Shown: positions 43,157 through 51,742 of the stretch, in pieces | Position numbering within the stretch: the first letter of the stretch is position 1 | How the letters are laid out: each line of letters begins with the position of its first letter | NCBI RefSeq assembly: GCF_900113875.1 | Contig: NZ_FORA01000004.1 | Span: forward strand, 186,001-250,000 | DNA from: Jannaschia pohangensis | GTDB taxonomy: Bacteria; Pseudomonadota; Alphaproteobacteria; Rhodobacterales; Rhodobacteraceae | Direction: 5' to 3' | DNA length: 64,000 nucleotides | Made by a program: the position numbers and the translations under genes | Notes under the pieces: model-generated | Database searches by the model: none | What the model saw: the letters and a program-made list of their open reading frames with translations, nothing else | Told to the model about the DNA's origin: nothing

Positions 43157-43621
43157 CGGGAGGCTCGCGTATGATGATGAGGTTGCGGATGACTGGGCTT
43201 GGCCTGTAGCGACCGGGACGGCGCCTGACAAGCCGGGGGACGAAATCGGGGGCAGGGTCGCGGCGGGGCGCAAGCAGGCCATGACCGGAGCCTCCGTGGC
43301 GAAAAGCGCACCATCCTGCGTTGACGCCGCCCGCGGGAATGCCATGCCGCATACAGAGGCGCGGATTGGTCAGGTCTGAGATCAGCGCAGAGGTCAAGTC
43401 CCCGGAATGGGGCGAAAAGATGACGGAAACTTGAAGATCGTCAGGCCAACCCCATATCTAGTCGTGTGATGGGTGTCTGACCGCCGTTTTTTGGGCTGCC
43501 TTGTGCCGCAGTGTGCGTCTGACGCAGGTGAGGTATTCCAAAAATGCATAGCGCGAATCAGGAAAGCATGTGCTAGGTCACCGCACCGGGGAGATGCAAG
43601 AGCAATATGGAGAGAGCAGCA
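43157..43621. other. 465-nt intergenic region, efp / DUF6280-like
   Basis: This gap lies between two divergently read genes. No RNA gene or convincing reading frame is seen. A possible plus-strand promoter is TTGAAG (43431-43436), 18-nt spacer, TATCTA (43455-43460), about 160 nt before the 43622 start, which would leave a long leader. The left half may hold the efp promoter, not identified. Confidence 0.45.
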
Positions 43622-43951
43622 ATGACTAATTTCGTCGATGCCACGGCGTTCAATTTTGAGCAGGGCCAACGGTCCCGCAAGCTTTTCGCCGCCGTTGTGC
43701 TCGCTGCCCTCGACGACGCTATTTCGGATGACAAGAAATTCGGCAATGGACCCGAGCAGATCGCCCGTTGGGCGCGGTCGCGTGACGGTCGTGAAGTTTT
43801 GTCCTGTGCCGGGATCGACCCCAATGAGCGGGTTGTGTCCGGTCTCATGGAATTCGTGAGCCGGGGTGTCCGCACCTCTGTCGCGCTGTCGCGGGAAGAG
43901 AGCGAGCGTCGTCAGGCCGCCGAGCTGGCCGAGGCCGCCGAAGCCGCATGA
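43622..43951 (+). CDS. Small conserved protein, DUF6280-like
   Basis: A 109-residue soluble helical protein starting MTNFVDATAFNFEQGQ, a type common in Rhodobacterales and, as far as I recall, named DUF6280. The C-terminus is Ala/Glu-rich. GGAGAG with good spacing supports the start at 43622 rather than the ATG 15 nt upstream. A long leader and a strong terminator suggest a well-expressed monocistronic gene. Function unknown. Confidence 0.78.
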   Translation: MTNFVDATAFNFEQGQRSRKLFAAVVLAALDDAISDDKKFGNGPEQIARWARSRDGREVLSCAGIDPNERVVSGLMEFVSRGVRTSVALSREESERRQAAELAEAAEAA

Positions 43952-43992
43952 TCGTATGACAATGGTCGGCTGAATGCCGACCTGAAAGACAG

Positions 43993-44033
43993 AAAACCGC
44001 GCCCGGACTGAACGTCGGGCGCGGTTTTCTTTT
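43993..44033. terminator. Strong intrinsic terminator, possibly bidirectional
   Basis: AAAACCGCGCCCG (43993-44005) pairs with CGGGCGCGGTTTT (44016-44028), followed by CTTTTT on the plus strand; the A-run on the left could serve the convergent PopZ-like gene. Confidence 0.9.
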
Positions 44034-44073
44034 TGACCATCTTGTTTTTGAACAAATGGTTAGCCGGTGATCT

Positions 44074-45204
44074 TCACTCGAATTCTTCGGCTGCCATCAT
44101 CTGGCGGATTTCGCGGCGGACAAGCTTGCGCACGTTTCGGGTGATCCGCTCGCCCAACTCTCCGGCCAATTCCTGGCGCACGATTTCGGCGATCATCTCG
44201 CGCAGCGCTTCCTCGCTCTGCCCTGCGTCCGACAGGTCGGACAGGTCGATGGCGCTTTCTACGGCCCGGGTCGCGGCGGCGGTCACGGCACCGGCGGCGA
44301 TATTGGCCATGGGGGTGTCGAAATCGACCTCCGAGAGGTCCAGCCCCGACAGGTCCACATCGCCCAGGGACGGCTCGTCCAAGGGGTCGGCCTCGGTCTC
44401 GGGCTGTGAGGCTTCGATGTCGATATCCGCTGCCTTCAAATCCGGTTCTGCGCTGTCCTCGTCCTCGGGGGCAGGCGTCTCGGCAACGGGTGACGGCTCC
44501 CACGGGTCCGCCTCGAAGGTCACCACGTCCGCCTCGGGCGCGGCGGCTTCCGCCTCTGCCTCGGCCGTGGGTGCGGGGAATTCCGCCCAAAGTTCACCTT
44601 CGGGCGCATTTTCCGTCGCGGCCTCGGGGGCGTCGGTCTCGGGCGCATCGGCCTGGGATTGCGTGACACTCTCCTCGGGTGTTTCCACCTCGATCTGGTG
44701 CTTGGCGGCGTCCTCGGCATCGAGCATTGCCGCGATTTCGGCTTCAATATCGGGGACCATGTCCGGATTGTTCGCGACATTCCATTCGTAGGTCTTGCTG
44801 ACCTCAGCCAGCGACGAGATCACCATCGTGTCTTCGTCGGTCGCGCTCTCGGCTTCGAAGTCGGCATCTTCGGCATAGGTGTCCAGCTCCGACTCGTCGG
44901 ACCAATCTGTCGCCTCGTCCTCGACCTCTTCGGGAAGCAAGTCGACCAGATCGCCGGTGATCGCGGTGACATCGGACGGCATGTCTTCGACGAAATGTTC
45001 GGCGTCGCGGCCGTCCATTTCTTCCTGGGCCAGCGCGTGAATGGTCTGGAACGGATCCTCGGGCTCGGTCACGCGGTGTTCTTCGGCAAGCACCAGCATG
45101 GGTCCGGGTTCCAGTTCCGGCGGGACCGGAATGGCGGCCTGTTCGTTCGCGACAAGGCGCCGGATGGACGACAGGACGTCTTCGATATCGTGTGTTTGTG
45201 CCAT
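44074..45204 (-). CDS. PopZ-like (DUF2497-type) protein
   Basis: A 376-residue very acidic protein. The short N-terminal helix (THDIEDVLSSIRRLVANEQ), a long disordered Pro/Glu/Asp/Ala-rich centre (about 30-300), and a C-terminal helical bundle (about 330-376, LREMIAEIVRQELAGEL then RNVRKLVRREIRQMM) match the layout of polar-organising PopZ proteins. PopZ forms a polar matrix that anchors centromeres and cell-cycle regulators. Similarity is mainly architectural. The low-complexity centre yields long false frames on the other strand. Confidence 0.72.
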   Translation of the reverse strand: MAQTHDIEDVLSSIRRLVANEQAAIPVPPELEPGPMLVLAEEHRVTEPEDPFQTIHALAQEEMDGRDAEHFVEDMPSDVTAITGDLVDLLPEEVEDEATDWSDESELDTYAEDADFEAESATDEDTMVISSLAEVSKTYEWNVANNPDMVPDIEAEIAAMLDAEDAAKHQIEVETPEESVTQSQADAPETDAPEAATENAPEGELWAEFPAPTAEAEAEAAAPEADVVTFEADPWEPSPVAETPAPEDEDSAEPDLKAADIDIEASQPETEADPLDEPSLGDVDLSGLDLSEVDFDTPMANIAAGAVTAAATRAVESAIDLSDLSDAGQSEEALREMIAEIVRQELAGELGERITRNVRKLVRREIRQMMAAEEFE

Positions 45205-45325
45205 TCCCAGCCCCGATCCTGCCCTTGCTCCCCGCGCGCGGTCTTGCGCCGCTACAGACTGCTCATAGCACATTCCCGAGGGGAAAGGTCCATCGCACTT
45301 GACGCAACAGCGTTAAAAACCGCGA

Positions 45326-46726
45326 TCAGTTGCGACCGAAACGCCGCATCACGCTGTCGAGACGGTCACCTTGCGCCGATGGCTGCGTCTGGACGCCGCG
45401 CGGGGCATTGGAGACCGCGTTGTAGTAGGCGGAGGGATCATAGCGTTCCACCGACAGGCCCAGATGGTCGGTCGTCATCAGGCCGATGGCGGCCATGACG
45501 TTGTAAACGGCCAGCTGCGCATTGCTTTCCGCCTCGAGCAGGGCGGTGCGGGCATCGAGCAGTTCCTGCTCGGCATCCAGCACGTCAAGCGTGGTGCGCG
45601 CGCCCAGTTGCGCCTCTTCGCTGAAGCCTTCGAAGGCGAGTTGTGCTGCGCGAACGCCCTCGCGGGTGGCGGTGATCTGCGCGCGCGCGACTTCCAGCCC
45701 GGCCCAGGCCCGGCCAACGCCATCGGTGATGGTGCGGGCCGTCTGGCCAAGGTTCGACCGTGCCGCCTGCGCCTGCGCGATGGCCTGACGTTGCAGCGCC
45801 GGCAGGCGTCCGCCGGTATAGATCGGCACGTTCCCGGTGATGGAAATCGACGCGCTGTCGGTATCAGGACGGCCCCGCGCGACGGTGCCGCGCAGCCCGA
45901 GGGAGGGCAGGCGGTCGGCGGCCCGCGCCTCGGACAACAGCGTGAGGGCGGTGATCTCGTGCTGGCCCGCGGAAATCAGCGGATGCACCTGAAGGGCGAG
46001 TTGTTGCGCCTGATCGACCGATTGCGGAAGGGCGGGGGCGGCGGGCGGCGCGGCCAGGCTGCCGGTGGGCAAGACACCGATGGCGAGGCGATAGGTCTCG
46101 CGCGCGATGTCGACCTGACCCCGGGCGGCGGCCAGAGCCGAGCGCGAAGCCGCCAGCCGCGACTGGGCAATGGCGACGTCAGTGCGGGTGACTTCACCCA
46201 CTTCGAAACGATCTTCGGCGGCGCGCAACTGTTGGGTGATCAGCCGCACGTTGCTTTCGCGCACATCGACGATCCGGACGGCCAGCCGCAGGTCGAGATA
46301 GGCGGTCACGGCATCAAGCAACACGCCCTGTTCGAATTGCAGCAACCCGAACCGCGCGCCCAGAACCGCCTCCTTGGCGGCGCTGATCCGCAGGGCGCGC
46401 TGGCCCCCGTCCACGAGCGTGTAGTCGAGGATCAGGGCGAGGGATGCGTTCGTGGTCGTCGCCTGCCGCGGGAAATCACGGAAGGCGGAAGATTTGCCGT
46501 ATTCCGCCTGAAAGCTGACCGTGGGGCGCAGGGCCGAGATCGCCAGGGCCACATCCTCGTCGGTCGCGCGCAGCAGGAAGCGTTGCTGCTCCAGCAGAGG
46601 CGAACTGCGATAGGCCTGAATGAGCGCATCGCTCAGCGTCTGGGCGTTGGCGGCGACAGAGGTCAGGACCGCGAAGGCGGCCATTGTCATCATGCGGCCA
46701 AATCGGCGTTTTCCCAGAGCGGCCAT
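45326..46726 (-). CDS. tolC: TolC-family outer membrane efflux protein
   Basis: A 466-residue trimeric outer-membrane channel subunit. Signal peptide ending near AANAQ, then two repeated OEP domains with long helices (VGEVTRTDVAIAQSRLAASR; ARTTLDVLDAEQELLDARTA). The start at 46726 lies 7 nt after the stop of the pcm-like gene, a conserved pairing in alphaproteobacteria. It probably serves both type I secretion and drug efflux. Confidence 0.93.
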   Translation of the reverse strand: MAALGKRRFGRMMTMAAFAVLTSVAANAQTLSDALIQAYRSSPLLEQQRFLLRATDEDVALAISALRPTVSFQAEYGKSSAFRDFPRQATTTNASLALILDYTLVDGGQRALRISAAKEAVLGARFGLLQFEQGVLLDAVTAYLDLRLAVRIVDVRESNVRLITQQLRAAEDRFEVGEVTRTDVAIAQSRLAASRSALAAARGQVDIARETYRLAIGVLPTGSLAAPPAAPALPQSVDQAQQLALQVHPLISAGQHEITALTLLSEARAADRLPSLGLRGTVARGRPDTDSASISITGNVPIYTGGRLPALQRQAIAQAQAARSNLGQTARTITDGVGRAWAGLEVARAQITATREGVRAAQLAFEGFSEEAQLGARTTLDVLDAEQELLDARTALLEAESNAQLAVYNVMAAIGLMTTDHLGLSVERYDPSAYYNAVSNAPRGVQTQPSAQGDRLDSVMRRFGRN

Positions 46727-46733
46727 CACGTCC

Positions 46734-47387
46734 TCACAGTTGAAATTCGCGGTTCGCGGCAAAGCCGGGCAGGACCGGTGCGGAGGCATTGAAGGCAAAC
46801 CGCCAAGCAAGGTGGCCGTCGACGACCTGACCCACGCGGACCTCGCCCAGGGCCCCCTTCTGGAAGATCGCGGCGATCCGGCCACCTTCGCGCAACTGTG
46901 CGGGCAGGGCGGTCGGCAAGGTCTCGATCGCGCCGTCGATCATGATGACATCGAACGGTCCCGCCTTGGCGGCCCCTTCTGCCAGCGGTCCGGCAAGCAC
47001 GACGGCATTGTCCGCCTCGACCGAAGTCAGCGCGGCCTCGGCGTCGTGGACCATCGCCTCGTCTTCTTCGACCATGACGACCGATTGCGCCATCTGCGCC
47101 AGGATCGCGGCCGAATACCCCAGGCCACCGCCCACGATCAGCACCTCGTCCGTCACCTGAATATCCAGCGCGTCCAGCATCTTGGCCAGTGTCCGCGCCT
47201 CCATCAACTCGCGACCCGACCCCAGTGGAATGGGCGCGTCCATATAGGCGACAGAGGTTTGCGCGTTCGGCACGAAAGCCTCGCGCGGGGTGTCGAGCAT
47301 CGCCTTGATAATCGGGAATTTCGTCACATCGGACGGACGCACCTGCGTGTCGACCATCATCGTGCGGAGAGAATGGGAAGTCACCAT
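46734..47387 (-). CDS. Protein-L-isoaspartate O-methyltransferase-like protein
   Basis: A 217-residue class-I methyltransferase: the N-terminal MMVDTQVRPSDVTKFPII and REAFVP blocks and the SAM loop VGGGLGYSAAILAQM. The classical Pcm GTGSGY loop is changed to GGGLGY, as in the tolC-linked subgroup, so repair of isoaspartate is not certain. The start at 47387 fits family length. Confidence 0.85.
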   Translation of the reverse strand: MVTSHSLRTMMVDTQVRPSDVTKFPIIKAMLDTPREAFVPNAQTSVAYMDAPIPLGSGRELMEARTLAKMLDALDIQVTDEVLIVGGGLGYSAAILAQMAQSVVMVEEDEAMVHDAEAALTSVEADNAVVLAGPLAEGAAKAGPFDVIMIDGAIETLPTALPAQLREGGRIAAIFQKGALGEVRVGQVVDGHLAWRFAFNASAPVLPGFAANREFQL

Positions 47388-47478
47388 GACAATCTGAACC
47401 CATCGGTTTATTTTTGCAGTCCTCGTCCAGAAAGCATGTCTTGCCGCGCGCCGCAACGGGAAAGCCGCACCGAGGTGC

Positions 47479-47507
47479 TTGCGGGCAGAGAGGCGAGGCG
47501 CTAATGC
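47479..47507 (+). promoter_or_regulatory. Sigma-70 promoter of tRNA-Cys
   Basis: TTGCGG (47479-47484), a 17-nt spacer and TAATGC (47502-47507), 16 nt before the tRNA. Position and spacing fit. Confidence 0.6.
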
Positions 47508-47523
47508 AGGGCGCATCCCCGGC

Positions 47524-47597
47524 GGCGAGTTGGCGGAGTGGTTACGCAGCGGATTGCAAATCCGTGCACACCGGTTCGATTCCGGTACTCGCCTCCA
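47524..47597 (+). tRNA. tRNA-Cys (GCA)
   Basis: Acceptor GGCGAGT pairs with ACTCGCC, the anticodon loop is TTGCAAA (anticodon GCA), and the T arm CCGGTTCGATTCCGG is standard. Discriminator T and an encoded CCA follow. 74 nt including CCA. Confidence 0.95.
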
Positions 47598-47763
47598 GAT
47601 ATCCCCGACATGCGTTGTTCATCTTGTTGGAAACGGCTTGAGATGTTCGGGATTCGGACCTCCCGTATGCCGGAGCGATATCCCTTTTGCGATGTTTTCA
47701 GCGGAGAATCCGCCCATTTTCGGCGCAAGACATCACTTTCCGAACAGAAGCGATGCCCCTGCG

Positions 47764-48933
47764 TCAGTACGGCAAGCCCACGTAGTTTTCGGCCATGGCG
47801 GTCTGCGCCGCCCTGTTGCTTTCGAGGAAGGCCAGTTCGGCCAGCTGCATCTTGTGATCGAAGCTGGTCTGATCCGGGAAACGGTGCATCAGCGACGAGA
47901 ACCACCAGCTGAACCGTTCGGCCTTCCAGACGCGGGCAAGGGCCTGGGCGGAATAGCCGTCGATGCCGCTTTTGTCGCCGTCGGCGTAAAAACGATGCAA
48001 CGCGCGGTAGAGATAATTGACGTCGGATGCCGCCGTATTCAGGCCCTTTGCCCCGGTCGGCGGCACGATATGCGCGGCATCGCCACACAGGAACAACCGG
48101 CCCCATTGCATCGGTTCACAGACGAACGAGCGTAGCGGGGCGATGGATTTCTCGATGGACGGGCCGGTCACCAGCGTCTCGGCCTGCGCGCGGGGGATGC
48201 GGCGGCGCAGCTCGTCCCAGAAGGCGTCGTCGCTCCAGGCGTCGGGGCGGTCGGTGGCATCGCACTGGATGTAGTAGCGGCTGAGGTTGGCGTTGCGCAT
48301 GGAGCAAAGGGCAAAGCCCCGCTCCGAATTGGCATAGATAAGCTCGGGGTCGACGGGCGGTGTCTCGGACAGGATGCCAAGCCAGCCAAAGGGATAGACC
48401 TTCTCGTGTTCCTGCCGCAGGGCCGCGGGGATCGTGCGGCGGCTGACACCGTGGAACCCGTCGCAGCCAGCGATGAAATCGCAGTCGATGCGGATGTCGT
48501 CGCCGTTGGCGCGGCAGGTCACGTGGGGCCGGTCGCTGTCGACGTCGTGGAGGGTGACATCCTCGGCCTCGAAAACCATCCGGCCCCCAGCGGCTTCGCG
48601 CGCGGCATAGAGGTCGCGGGTCACTTCGGTCTGGCCATAGACGGTCACGGAATGGCCGGTCAGGTCCGCGAAATCGAGGCGGAATATCCGGTCGCCATAG
48701 GTGATCAGCGTGCCGTCATGGCGAAAACCCTCGGCCCGCAGGCGCGCGTCGACCCCGGCGGTGGCCATCAGGTCGGTCAGCCCGCGTTCCAGCACACCCG
48801 CGCGGATGCGTGACAGGACATGGCCCTTGGTCCGACGCTCCAGCACGATGCTGTCGATGCCGTGGACGTGCAGCAATTGCGACAGTAGCAGGCCCGAAGG
48901 TCCGCCGCCGATGATGGCGACCTGTGTGCGCAT
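47764..48933 (-). CDS. pobA: 4-hydroxybenzoate 3-monooxygenase
   Basis: A 389-residue FAD monooxygenase converting 4-hydroxybenzoate to protocatechuate. FAD motifs GGGPSGLLL (near 10), DCDFIAGCDGFHGVSR (near 150) and CGDAAHIVPPTGAKGLN (near 280) fit PobA, as does SRIRAGVLERG. The ATG at 48933 directly precedes the nucleotide-binding strand; one 15 nt upstream is possible. No pca genes or PobR/PcaQ-type regulator are adjacent. Confidence 0.93.
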   Translation of the reverse strand: MRTQVAIIGGGPSGLLLSQLLHVHGIDSIVLERRTKGHVLSRIRAGVLERGLTDLMATAGVDARLRAEGFRHDGTLITYGDRIFRLDFADLTGHSVTVYGQTEVTRDLYAAREAAGGRMVFEAEDVTLHDVDSDRPHVTCRANGDDIRIDCDFIAGCDGFHGVSRRTIPAALRQEHEKVYPFGWLGILSETPPVDPELIYANSERGFALCSMRNANLSRYYIQCDATDRPDAWSDDAFWDELRRRIPRAQAETLVTGPSIEKSIAPLRSFVCEPMQWGRLFLCGDAAHIVPPTGAKGLNTAASDVNYLYRALHRFYADGDKSGIDGYSAQALARVWKAERFSWWFSSLMHRFPDQTSFDHKMQLAELAFLESNRAAQTAMAENYVGLPY

Positions 48934-48993
48934 GGACCCCCCCGTCATGGGACAGCTATGCCACGGGCCCGCGCCCGGTGTAAATCGGCGGCG

Positions 48994-49140
48994 TCAGTCC
49001 GGTTCGTCGTCCAGAAGGATGCGGGCCGCGTCGCCGTCGAGGTCTTCGTATTGGCCGCCCCGCAAAGTCCAGATGCAGGCAACAAGGCCAAGCGCGCCGA
49101 GGAACACCGACACGGGGATGAGGACGATCAGGATGTTCAT
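48994..49140 (-). CDS. ccoS: cbb3 oxidase maturation protein CcoS
   Basis: A 48-residue single-helix protein (MNILIVLIPVSVFLGALGLV) with an acidic tail (DGDAARILLDDEPD). CcoS is needed for heme or copper insertion into CcoN. It overlaps the ccoI stop by 4 nt, which confirms the identity. Confidence 0.92.
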   Translation of the reverse strand: MNILIVLIPVSVFLGALGLVACIWTLRGGQYEDLDGDAARILLDDEPD

Positions 49141-51254
49141 GCGCGACCTCGTCTCAGGGCGTTGAGGACGACCGTCACCGACGATGACGACATGGCGACG
49201 GCGGCGATCAGGGGGGTGGCGAGGCCGAGCAGGGCCAATGGCACCGCCACCAGATTGTAGGCGATGGCCAGGCCGAAATTCTGGCGGATGCGGCGGGCGG
49301 CCAGTCGCGCCTCGGCCAGGGCCAGGGGCACGCGGGCCAATCCATCGCCCAGAAGCACCGCATCCGACGCGGCGCGGGCGGCGTCGAGCGCGCTGGCGGG
49401 TGACAGCGAGGCATGGGCGCGGGCCAGCGCAGTGGTGTCGTTCAACCCGTCGCCCAGCATCAGGACCTTGTGGCCCTGTGCCGTCAGCCGGTCGATCAGG
49501 TCGGCCTTGTCGGTCGGGCTGGCGGCGGCGTGAACCTCGGCGATGCCCAGTTGGTCGGCGATGCGCGCCGCCCGTTCGGCCGTGTCGCCCGTCACCATGT
49601 GGACGGCGAAGCCGCGCGCGCGCAGCGCGCCGATCATCTCGGCCGCGCCGGGCCGCAGGGTTTCGGCGAAGGTCAGCGGGCGCGCGCCGGTCGGCAGGAC
49701 GAGGACCGGACCATCGGCGCCGCGTGTCAGGGCGACGGGGCCATCCACGGTCTGGCCGGTGATCCCCTGTCCCGGCTCTTCGCGCAGGTCGGTGACCTCT
49801 GCGGCTGCGACGCCTTCCAGGGCCGCGGCAATGGCGCGCGACACCGGATGGGCCGAGGCGCGGGCCAGGGCGGCGGCGATCCCGGCGGCGGCAGGGTCGA
49901 GTCCGGACAGGTCGGCGCGCCCGGTCGTCAGCGTGCCGGTCTTGTCCAGAAGGACGGTATCCACCTCGGCCAGCCGTTCCAGCGCGGTGCCCGATTTCAG
50001 AAGGACACCGGCCTTGAACAGACGGCCCGACACCGTGGTCGTCACCGTCGGCACGGCCAGGCCCAGGGCGCAGGGGCAGGTGATGATGAGCACGGCGGTC
50101 GCCACGCCAAGGGCGGTATGGGCGCTGCCGCTGTGCCACCACCACCCGACGAAGGCCGCCGCCGCAAGCAGGTGAACCAGCGGCGCATAGAGGGCCGCGG
50201 CCCGGTCGGCGAGGCTGGAATAGCGGTGCCGACCCGTCTCGGCCACGTCCAGAAGGGCGGCGAGGCGGCGCAGCGTGCTGTCCTCGGCCCGGGCCGTGGC
50301 GCGCAGGCGCAGAGGCTGACCCAGGACGACTTCGCCCGCACAGACCGTCGCTTCGGGGTCGATTGGGACGGGCAGGCTTTCGCCCGTGAGCGCCGCGCGG
50401 TCCAGCGTAGCGGCGTCGAGCGCGATGCCGTCGACCGGTGCCCGGCTGCCGGGGTGGAGGATGACGACATCGCCGACCTCAAGTGCTGCCACGGGCACGA
50501 CGATATCCGCGCCGTCCCGGCGGACGGTCGCGCGGGTCATCTCCAGCGCCGTCAGATCCGCCGCCGCCGACCGGGCACGGCCCCGCGCACGGTGATCGAG
50601 CCAGCGGCCGATCAGCAGGAAGAACGTCAGCGACAACGCCGCGTCGAACCATGCGGTGCCGCCGCCGAAGGCCGTTTCGTAGAGCGAGCTGCCGCAGGCC
50701 AGCGCGATGGCGACGGCAATGGGCACGTCCATGTTCATCCGCCCGGCGCGCAGCGCGGTCCAGGCCCCGACCGCGAAGGGTTGCGCGGCATAGGTCACGG
50801 CGGGCAGGGCGATGGCGGCGGAGAGCCAGTGGAACATGTCCTGCGTCACCGCCGACGCGCCGGACCAGACGGCGACCGACAGGGCCATGACGTTCATCAT
50901 GGCAAAGCCTGCGACGGCGATACGGGCCAGCAGGGCGCGGGCCTTGGGGTCGGGTGTGTCGAGGAGGGCGGCGTCCAGTTCGGCGGCCTCGTACCCCGCC
51001 TCGGCCAGGGCGCGGATCGGCATCTCGGCGCCCAGGCCCGGGTCGGTGACGATGCTGACGCGTTTGCGGCTGAGGTTCACGCGGGCCGAGCGCACGCCGG
51101 GCAGGGCGGTCAGGGCACGCTCGACCCCGCCGATGCACCCGGCGCAGTGGATGCCGGGCAGCGACAGGACCAGGTCTGCCCCCGCCGCCGCGTGCAGGGC
51201 CGGGCGCTCATCGGGGGCCGCGATACACCCCGGGCAGGCGGCGACGGCGCTCAT
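49137..51254 (-). CDS. ccoI: Copper-exporting P1B-type ATPase CcoI
   Basis: A 705-residue heavy-metal ATPase that supplies copper for cbb3 oxidase. N-terminal metal site GIHCAGC (Cys37, Cys40), an extra CPGC at 7-10, membrane CPC in ITCPCALGLAVP, phosphorylation loop DKTGTLT and hinge GDGLNDTTAL. The start at 51254 overlaps the ccoH stop; a longer open frame upstream is non-coding. Confidence 0.94.
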   Translation of the reverse strand: MSAVAACPGCIAAPDERPALHAAAGADLVLSLPGIHCAGCIGGVERALTALPGVRSARVNLSRKRVSIVTDPGLGAEMPIRALAEAGYEAAELDAALLDTPDPKARALLARIAVAGFAMMNVMALSVAVWSGASAVTQDMFHWLSAAIALPAVTYAAQPFAVGAWTALRAGRMNMDVPIAVAIALACGSSLYETAFGGGTAWFDAALSLTFFLLIGRWLDHRARGRARSAAADLTALEMTRATVRRDGADIVVPVAALEVGDVVILHPGSRAPVDGIALDAATLDRAALTGESLPVPIDPEATVCAGEVVLGQPLRLRATARAEDSTLRRLAALLDVAETGRHRYSSLADRAAALYAPLVHLLAAAAFVGWWWHSGSAHTALGVATAVLIITCPCALGLAVPTVTTTVSGRLFKAGVLLKSGTALERLAEVDTVLLDKTGTLTTGRADLSGLDPAAAGIAAALARASAHPVSRAIAAALEGVAAAEVTDLREEPGQGITGQTVDGPVALTRGADGPVLVLPTGARPLTFAETLRPGAAEMIGALRARGFAVHMVTGDTAERAARIADQLGIAEVHAAASPTDKADLIDRLTAQGHKVLMLGDGLNDTTALARAHASLSPASALDAARAASDAVLLGDGLARVPLALAEARLAARRIRQNFGLAIAYNLVAVPLALLGLATPLIAAVAMSSSSVTVVLNALRRGRA

Positions 51255-51742
51255 CCCGGCACCCGCAGGATGATGCGGCGGCGGAATGGCGTGCCATCGG
51301 GGGCCCGCAGGTCCAGCCGCAGGTTCCAGTTGCCCGGGTGCAGGTCGACCGGCGCGACAAGGGCGGTGCCATCCCATGCCAGGGCGGGCGTCCGGTCGTC
51401 GGCGACGGTGGTGGCGCGACCCAGGGTGGCCGAGACGACGTCGGGCCGGACGGGCCGGCCGTCCGGGCCGAGGATGGCAAGGCGCAGGGCATCGCCCGTC
51501 ACATCGGCCTGCACGTCCCATCCCAGGGCATCCTGCGCGGCGCGGTCGGCGTCGAAGGTCTGCGACGCGACATAGGAGCTGTCGGTTTCGAGACCGGGGA
51601 ACGTGCGGATGGCGTTGAAGGCGAGGGTCAGGTTGACCCCGATGATGATCGAGAACCCGGCCCCGAACATGCCCAGGACATGCCAGCCGGTCAGGCGGCG
51701 GGGGGAGGCGGGCTCAACCTGCATTTGCGGCGCGTTCGTCAT
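51251..51742 (-). CDS. ccoH: cbb3 oxidase assembly protein CcoH (FixH)
   Basis: A 163-residue single-pass membrane protein (helix about 21-45, GWHVLGMFGAGFSIIIGVNL) with a periplasmic Ig-like domain ending in RRRIILRVPG. The start at 51742 overlaps ccoG by 29 nt; an internal Met7 at 51724 would reduce this to 11 nt. Confidence 0.9.
   Translation of the reverse strand: MTNAPQMQVEPASPRRLTGWHVLGMFGAGFSIIIGVNLTLAFNAIRTFPGLETDSSYVASQTFDADRAAQDALGWDVQADVTGDALRLAILGPDGRPVRPDVVSATLGRATTVADDRTPALAWDGTALVAPVDLHPGNWNLRLDLRAPDGTPFRRRIILRVPG

Noticed and set aside
43394-43669. A 91-codon minus-strand frame in the efp/DUF6280-like gap
   Set aside because: It overlaps the 5' end of the plus-strand gene, has no ribosome site and no coherent composition.
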